Assembly (NCBI GenBank): GCA_019095985.1
Contig: CM032660.1
Location: 44,801,427-44,865,426 of the forward strand
Reading direction: 5' to 3'
Source of the DNA: Streblospio benedicti
Taxonomy: Eukaryota; Annelida; Polychaeta; Spionida; Spionidae
DNA: 64,000 nucleotides
The first letter of the stretch is position 1, and the number at the start of each line of letters is the position of its first letter. Of this stretch, positions 39,301 through 48,300 are shown piece by piece. The position numbers and the translations under genes are program-made. Below the pieces are notes generated by a model, which saw nothing but the letters and a program-made list of their open reading frames with translations, was not told the DNA's origin and did not search any database.

Positions 39301-42300
39301 AAGAATTCCAGTCATAGACTGTCAAATGACTCAAATCCGAGCATTCAGCCCTAATGGCAGACGTCATTACTGAAACAATTGTGCGGGTTTCTAAAAAGTC
39401 CAGCCGTATTGTCTTCATATGGTTGGAATAACCTTTAACTTGGACATATAGTGCTGAGGAGCTGTACCTGTGGTTTGGTGGCGTTGCTGTGCACACACAG
39501 TGTACAGAACCAGTCGGCATCTGAGCGGATGATCTCCTTGGAGATGAGAGGATGGTGGCACTGCTGGTGGAAACCTACAACACGTGTAAAGCATGGACAG
39601 GCCAATGAGTGATTCAGCAATGAGGACTGCAGGTGCAAGATTGGGGTTCCAACTGACATCAAATTTTATTTAATATTTGGTAAGTAATAATATGATAAGC
39701 ATCAAATTTTGTAATCAGCTCCTCACTTTATAAAGCAAGGGCTGTTACTGAGGTAATTTGATCTTCTACAGTGATCAACTTTTATTGTGAACTACAAAAT
39801 TATTTTTCCGTTATTTGACTTGAAACAGGTCAAAATGTCGGTTTTGGTGCATAAAGCTTGTTTGCACCAAAGAATAGCTTTTTCTGGATCACATTTTAAT
39901 GCGTTCAAGAACATATAGCCTGATTTTGATTGTATTGAAATTGACAAAATTATTACTTTTTTGAAAATAATAATCACGAAAGTATTATTGGTACCAATGG
40001 GGCCCATGCGTTTAGGCTACAGCTGTGGGACTCAAAGATCTGGTTTGATTGCACTGAGTAAGTAAAGACCACCCCAGCAAGCTATCACACAGTCACAAAA
40101 ATGGCAATCAGGTGAACCGGAAAAGTACTGATAAATAGGTAGTGGTCAGCGTTACTGTGAGTGGGCGAACATCATGCACTTTGGTAGCAAGCATTGTATG
40201 TGCTTGGCGTAGTTGAGAATGTGTGACAATGATGCCGATAGCATGTTGTTAAGTCGCTAGAAACACGATGGTAGTGGTGCGACTGTAAATAAGCGCATTT
40301 AAAAACGCACATGATGTGACATGGCCGCAGCAACTGAATTAAATACACCCCAACAAAACAACCCCACATACCCAGTCGGCAAACAATCTGACAATCTGGT
40401 TCAGTCGCACCGACAACATGATCTGCACATCACGGCATTCTGAGCCCACAAAACCATCCATCACAAAGATCTTACCGAGTCCGCGGCCGTGCAGATGACA
40501 ATCTGGTTTGGCGCAATGACAGCTCTGTGTGACACAAACAGCACTGCAGCTCCTCCTCATCCTCCATCGCAGGCGGCGCCGGCCACTGCAGGTCGTACAC
40601 GGCACCCAGCAAGTACACTTTCGTTGTCAAAGGCTACATGGCAGCTGGCAGCCTCCTGGTTCACCTGTACCGTGTATCATTCAATCAAATCCTAGATCTA
40701 TTTTGCACATTGAATCAATCAAATCCCATATTTATTTGAGCAAGCTATAAATACTGAAACACTTAACACCTTAAAATGAATAAATAAATTCAATATATAT
40801 ATATTTGGTTAGCACAGTCAACTCATGCCCAAGTACATGGAGGTTCGCGTTGAATCACGATTGTACTCCAAACCATCCTTGCACATTGTTCTTGCGTTTT
40901 TCACAATCTTTTGAACTTTGTAATGATAATCATTATTTACGTTTGCACAGTTCAAGACATCTCTTGTATCAATAGTGTCCATCAGTTTCATGGTTAGGTG
41001 TCAACTACTGGTAAGCTCAAGATGATGGTAGGATTCATTAATATCCAGGACAATGAAAATGGCCGATCCGGCTAGTTAAACATTGACATCTTCAACTGTA
41101 AGAGAAGTCATAGGTCTCTTTATAACTTTGTTTGGGACACGTATGTATAAGCAATATCAAATTTTCTCTGGATTGCACGGCTTTGATGCAAACACAGGGT
41201 TTGTGCACCATGTAGTGGACACAGAATCTGGAACTTGTTCGATCATGCCTATGTCGTAGTTGATGCAGCCCATCTTCAATTAGGGCCTGCTTAGCTAAAG
41301 TATAATTTAGGATTTGATTGATTAATTGAGTGAGTGAGTGATGTTTGGACAAGACTGCTAAGGAAATATCATATTTAATTGATGAAGAAATAAGAGCTCC
41401 TATCTTTTCTTTTGCAGAATGATGCTATCACTGATCAACTATGTTTTGATCAATCACCAGAAACCACCGCAGAATATTGCTTAATGAATCACTGGGCTAG
41501 CGCTAGACCCATTTCAAATTTAGCCAAATGGCTAAACAGCTTAAATTTTTTTAGCCAACTGAATTTTTTTTTAGCCAATTGGCTAAACAACTAAAAAAAA
41601 ATAGCCAATTGAAATTTTTTTTAGCCAAGTTTGAATTTAGTATAATACTGTTTTAAATGAAGTATATGTGCTTGACTTTGTAATATATTACATATCAATA
41701 CTATTTTGTAGATATTTTTGACAAAGTGCCAGACAGGCTATACATTTTTTCATAGAAGCTCATCAAGTTACTTCGTCAGCGGAATTACTACTTTTGTTTA
41801 TTACTTATGATGATTTTTCTGTTATTGATTTATAATTGTCATTCTAAATTGCACATTTAATTGAAAAATTATATCATTGGACAAGATAGCAATTTTTCAA
41901 TAAAAAATTGTCTAATCTCCTCACAATATCAATACAGCCGCTAGAACAAGTTTAAAATTTTCAGGCACAACAGTTTATTGAACCTTTTTTATAAAAACTG
42001 TAGGAATGACATCTACAATTTTCAGGTTTATTGAACTTGAATGTTGAATGTTATAATATGATTTATTTTTAAATTTTTTTAATTTTTTATTCATAAATTG
42101 AAGATAATGTGGCATTCAAAATTGAGGCATTTTTTGAAAGATAAAGCATTTTATTTGAAATAAAACAATAATTGATAAATCAGACAGATCGCATTCAATA
42201 AAAAATTGCTAATGGTTTTTTCAGGTTTTGTGAAAGATCAAATAGAACAAGTTTAAAATTTTCATTCATTTATTGAACCTTTTTTTATTTACATTTATAC

Positions 42301-45300
42301 ATCACACAATAATTTTTCATTCATTTATTGAACCTTTTTTATTTACATTTATACATCACAGAATAATTTTTCATTCATTTTTTGAACCTTTTTTATTCAT
42401 AAATCACTGCTGGGCATACATCTAGATATATGTGGCATTCAATAGATTCTGCCATTTTGATCGTTCATCTTCATCGACATGGGTATACATCACAGAAAAA
42501 ATTTTCATCCATTTATTGAACCTTTATTTCTATTTATACATCACAGAATATTTCTTTCATTTATTTATTGAACCTTTTTTATTTAAAAATCATCGAATAA
42601 TTGTTCATTAATTTATTGAACCTTTTTTATTTATACATCACAAAATCTGTTCATATTTGAATTTTCATCTATATAGATGTATTTTTGTAAGATGTTATTA
42701 TTAATTTTTTGAATAACCTGTTTTTCAGAAGGTCATTAAATTATTTCATGTAATTTATGATTTATCATATTAGAATCTTGTTTGCTGTTGCCTAAATATT
42801 TAATCAGTGCTGTTTGTTCATCAAAGTTTATTTTCCAGAAAGTCAAAAATGTGTTATTAAACCATAATACATTATGTTATGTTAACATAACATTAATGTT
42901 ATAATATCACACAAACACCAGTATTGTAGAAAGTTCTAGTAAAAAGTCTTCGTCGAACATTGAAAAATAGAAAACATGGCGCCGCCATCTTGTTTCCTTG
43001 CGTCGTTTGCTTGCGTTCGATTTCTGATAGGCAGTTTTCAGTGGTTTCAGTGGTTTACTCGAGTCATGTGGTACAATTTCTGTCACACTGTTAAAACTGT
43101 CCATCAAATCGACTGTAAAACTATTGAAGATGAAAAATTTTATCCGGAACCGGAAACTGTCCATCAAATCGACTGTAAAAATGGCGCCATTGTTGTTTGC
43201 ATTATAAAAAATGGTATATCCGGTAAATGCGAACTTAGTGCGAACAATCCACTTACTTGTAAAACCAAGGATGAAAAATTCGTACCATTTTGAGAAATTT
43301 TCTTGAATAAAAATGTTTCGCCACATTGGCGAAAAGGAGTTAATGCAAAACTAGTGGTCGCCAATCCATAAAATCTCTCATCATATTGCAAGATAGTGGT
43401 TCCTCATATTGATAATGATTCAACTTATATGCATCATATAGAAGTCCCAATCAGGTCCCAATATAACTACTGATAGTTGAATTCCTCATATTGATAATTT
43501 TCAAACACATTAATTTATAGTAATAAATAACATGGGTATCCATTCATATTTGATAAAAATTTCACTCAATGCGTTTGTGTTTGACCACGATACAAGACAC
43601 CCAATTTTTTTGTTTACTGTAACGACGCCCATGGCGGCGCCTATAAGGTCTTTGCAAGCGTCAATGATAATACCTAGATCTAGCATGGCCTCTCAAGTAC
43701 ACTGATAAAAATAAACAACATTCCACACATTTATATGACAGATACATTACTAAATAACAGTACAGATGGAAAAAAGTGCAAATAATTGAATATGTGGCAA
43801 ATTATAATGAATGCACTGCGTAGTACTCTTGCATATGTTTTCATAACGATGGTGCCAGTGTCAGAATCTTTCCGCAATGTCTGAATTATTGTATATTTTT
43901 TGGTCAGCTGGACATCCATAATATATCGGTAATCGAAGATGCAAGGGGTCCAGATTACCGATAGTGAAAACTACCCCCGATTCCCATTCCTATTAAGAAC
44001 TAATCTGTACATAATACCAGCAGATCGATGTAAAATATTTGCAGCGCATGTAAGCAACTTTAGCAGCCACGATTTTGAGACTCGTAAAGACTTATACAAC
44101 TAAATACATTTAGTGATAAATGTTTTAAGTCATAAGCGGTCCCTTCTTAAGGCATTGCCTTAACCAAATATATCAACACTATTATAGAACAAGTAGTCGT
44201 CAGAACGCCAAAAAAATCTCCCCTTCTAGATCAGCTTCCTTTAGGTCAACAATTTAATGTAATAATTCAAACACATACATGTATAAAAGAATATTGTAGA
44301 CAGGTAACACATCTAATAGTCAATCTCATCAGAATGAAAATAAAAACACATCATAACTTCATCAAAAGTGGGCCAAAATACACCAAATCTAATCAGCTCT
44401 GGAGAGTAGTACAATGAATCTAAATATGAAGTTTGGTGATAATAGGTCCAATACTTCTCCCTCTAGAGTGGTAACAAGGTATTTTACACCTAACACTCAT
44501 AAGTTCATCAAAAAGTAAGCCAAAAGTACAAAAAATTTTTTTTGAGATACCTTTTTCCTCAAACAAGACATATTGAATTTGCAAAGCAATAGCTCAGTAG
44601 TTTGTTTGTTTTTGTTTGTTTTGTTTGTGATACTCTGCAGCCATCAACTTGCTGATGATTATAGCAGAGGGAGGCCACGTGGTGTTGGTACATGGACCTC
44701 CAGAGGCAGGCTAGGTAGCCAACTGAGCCAAGGGGTGTGGAGGGATCACGCTAGTTATTGTTTTCAAACTAGGTGAGTTCTTTTTACGTGCAGAGGGGTG
44801 GCTCTCCTCTCCATGGGACACACACCTTTTAAGGCTTCCGAACCTCCCGCTTGGGCGTCGACACCCTAGTAGTAACACTTTACTGTGGCGACGTGCTTCG
44901 GTGGAAATCAGCAACTCAGTGGCAGCCTTGCGGCGTAACGGTTTTAGCGCGACATTGTGTCTGCCATGACCTGGCGCACCGAACTTGCGGCGCCAGGCAA
45001 ATCACGTTTTCAGGTCTTGCGCTCTAACAACTGAGCTATCAAGTTATGAGCCTGTTTATTTCGGACGGACATACATACAGCCTTACGGACAGAAGCAAAG
45101 CTAGAAATCTCCCTCCAGAACAGGAGATTTAACAATAAAAGCTAGCAGCTAAACTGGTCAATTCACTTCACTGTAATTTTGATATCTTTACAATTTTGAG
45201 GAATTGGACAGTTGGTTACACTTACTTACCACTCTATTTGCGAATTTAATGATGGTGGTTTTATCCTCGTTAGTAATGCAATTATTCTCCAACATCAGCT

Positions 45301-48300
45301 TTTCTTTTTTTAACGTTGTTATTGAGATTGTTGGTATTGTTGTTATTCCGTTAATAAGCATTCTTTCTCCATCTGGACCAAACTTCATGATTTCCAAGCA
45401 TACCCTTAAACATTTTACAATCATGTTTTAGTCACAAATAAACTTACAATATCTAATATGAAGTCAGTAAAGGTTCTTATACTAATACATACTGTAGCCA
45501 TACTAGCTAAGCTAATATGACAGCAGATTTCTACTCCATTGATGCCAATCTCTTACACATAATAAATAAAAAAGTATGTCCACAATTGATTGTAATACTA
45601 AAAAGTAAGTGAGTATCCACAAGTTAAGTAAACTTCCTGCAAAATCCAAATCAATAATCTATGGTCCATATAAGTATGGAGATGGATCGTTTTTTCTTAA
45701 CATATAATCCTAACTGTATACCTAGTATTCACAACCATAAAGAGACGCCTTACAAAGACAATGTTAATTTACCTTTTAGAATGTAATAAAAAAAAAAAAC
45801 CACAAATTTAAAAAAAAAAAAGCAAAGGGGNNNNNNNNNNNNNNNNNNNNNNNNNNNNNNNNNNNNNNNNNNNNNNNNNNNNNNNNNNNNNNNNNNNNNN
45901 NNNNNNNNNNNNNNNNNNNNNNNNNNNNNNTATAATTCAATTATAACAACCTAACTTCTAAATTGACAAAAATATTGAGTGTTTTGTGTTTATATCAAAT
46001 GTATCAATAATATTGTTGTTTAACATTCTATAAGATTTTGAACACAATAGATATTTTCAATACTACATTTATTGTTTTGATATTTACAAGACTTAGTATC
46101 AGATTGCTAGTATACAAGGGTTCACACTTTCCATTTTTATTATGATATCTGTCTAATCAAAAGCAAATATTTCGGCGCCGTTTACTTAATCATGTTGCGT
46201 AATACTGTTTATGAGCAATATTGATTCTCAGGCAGAACACAAAAAGCAGCACGCTTCAATGCAGCACCTGTACTATAAATAACTGGCAGCCAGCCAGCAG
46301 CTCACAGCTGCTGTTAAAGGCAGTGTGTGCGTTTATGATATGTCTGCATTGTTCGACTGTTTTTTTACCGTAAGTAAATGGCGACGACGATGCATTATCT
46401 AGTTTCAATCGAGGATCATTTTTGTTGGATTATTACGGCTGATTCGCACTGCTCATTAAAATTTTCGAACTAGGTTAATAAAGTGCGATCATCTGTACCC
46501 ACAGGTGTTTGAAAAATGCGAATCAGTGTGTTATTTATGCGAGAATTATGCTATTTCGCGTCCTAAAATAGACTCTGAGTATGGGATTCACTATAACTCA
46601 TCAATATTCACCCAAAATAGTTGAGGGACAGCAGGGCCCTCAACTCCTAAAAGTTAAGGGCCCTGGTCAAAAGTTGGGGGCTCAGGGCCCTCGGGCCCCC
46701 TACTATTTCAAACACTGACATTATGCTATGACAACATTTATTTTTGAAAAACCACACATTTTATACCTAAGCAAATATTTTCGACCTTGTCTGTCAGACA
46801 GTCTTTTTTCAAGCTGACGTCACACACAGGATGACAAGATATGACGTCGGGAAGTAGGTCAGTGTCGGGGGGTGGGGGAGGGCTGTCCCTGCGAGCCGCC
46901 CATGGTTTCAGAAGAGTGTCATATGCATGCGATAAGGCGTATGCACCCTCATCTCGGTTCATTGTCTTTTTCATTTTCCTTATCGCGATCGCTTCCCGGA
47001 TCTGTCTATCTCTAGTGTTGGACTCACGACTGATGGGCTTCGTGTTGTCCCAGTCAGGGATATGGTTCATATTGGCCATGTGATCTGTGATGGCGGATTT
47101 GTGCAAGTCACTTGCAGATGACAAACGGGTGGCTCTGGTGCGTACTCCACTGTTAGTATGTTCTTCAACATCCTTTTGATGTTCTGCCACACGAGTACCT
47201 AGTTTCCTCCCTGTTTCACCAATGTACACACTGTCACAGTTTCTGCACCCAATCTTGTACACACAACCACATATCTCTTTCGGCTTGATTTTATCCTTTG
47301 GGTGGACCAAAATGTTCCTCAGGGTCTTGTAAGGTTTACGACACTGACCTACTTCCCCGTCACATCCTGTCATCCCTGTGTGACGTCAGCTTGAAAAAGA
47401 CTGTCTGACAGACAAGGTCGAAAATATTTGCTTAGGTATAAAATGTGTGGTTTTTCAAAAATAAATGTTGTCATAGCACAAAAGAAACCAAATGAATCTA
47501 TTCCATTCTTTAGTCAATACATTGTAATATACTTTGAAAAATATATTAATACAATATCTTCATGCACGTGCCCATGAAGACCTTTCTCTGAGTGAGAAAA
47601 CTTATAAGAATTAGACAGCAAAATCAGATGAGAAAATCTCGCGAGATAGCAAAACCTAAGACTAAAGCATGTGTAACAAATTTCATAACAAAGCGTTGAA
47701 TACATATAGTGCATTTTCATCCTTACAAAACTATCACTTCAATGCAGACATAAAACAGAGTTACGGTGCAAACGTAAGATTCATTCCTTAAATGACAGAA
47801 GCAATTCTAAAGAATCAATAATTATAACATTACTAGCCATAGCTGAAGCAAAGGCTTCCATTCAACTTTCACAAATGCAAGTTATATCATCAAGCAAGAA
47901 TTCTAAAGATTAAATTTAACACTAAGTAAAAAATCCAAAATAATAAATACCTCTTGTTTCTGCAAAATCAATAATTGAATAAGCAATGAAATAAAAACAT
48001 CCAATAAAAAACTTGATCTTTGAAATATTTGAATATCCAGAAACATATTTTTTTAGTCAGTTTATGATTTATATCAAATGTGGATACAACACCTATTGTA
48101 GGTCTGATTCTGAACATTAACGATAGCAGTGACAACTTGGCCACTAGAAGCTTTGTTAGACTTGGTTCGGACCACTGCTTTATGTGTGTCAGTGACCCGC
48201 CGAATTCTCAACACTGTTCAATGTGGATATGAACATATTTTTCTTTATCTGAGGCTATTATCATATCATGACAGTGTTAAGAATTCCAGTCATAGACTGT

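Larger units (their letters stand above)
37757..45830. repeat. Large duplicated segment, copy A
   Basis: It matches 46719-53045 at very high identity in the same order and orientation (Penelope-like end, PHD1 exons, tRNA-derived SINE). It contains an extra 1.75 kb at 41490-43244. It ends at the scaffold gap in poor sequence (poly-A runs and AGCAAAGGGG), as at a contig end. Confidence 0.92.
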
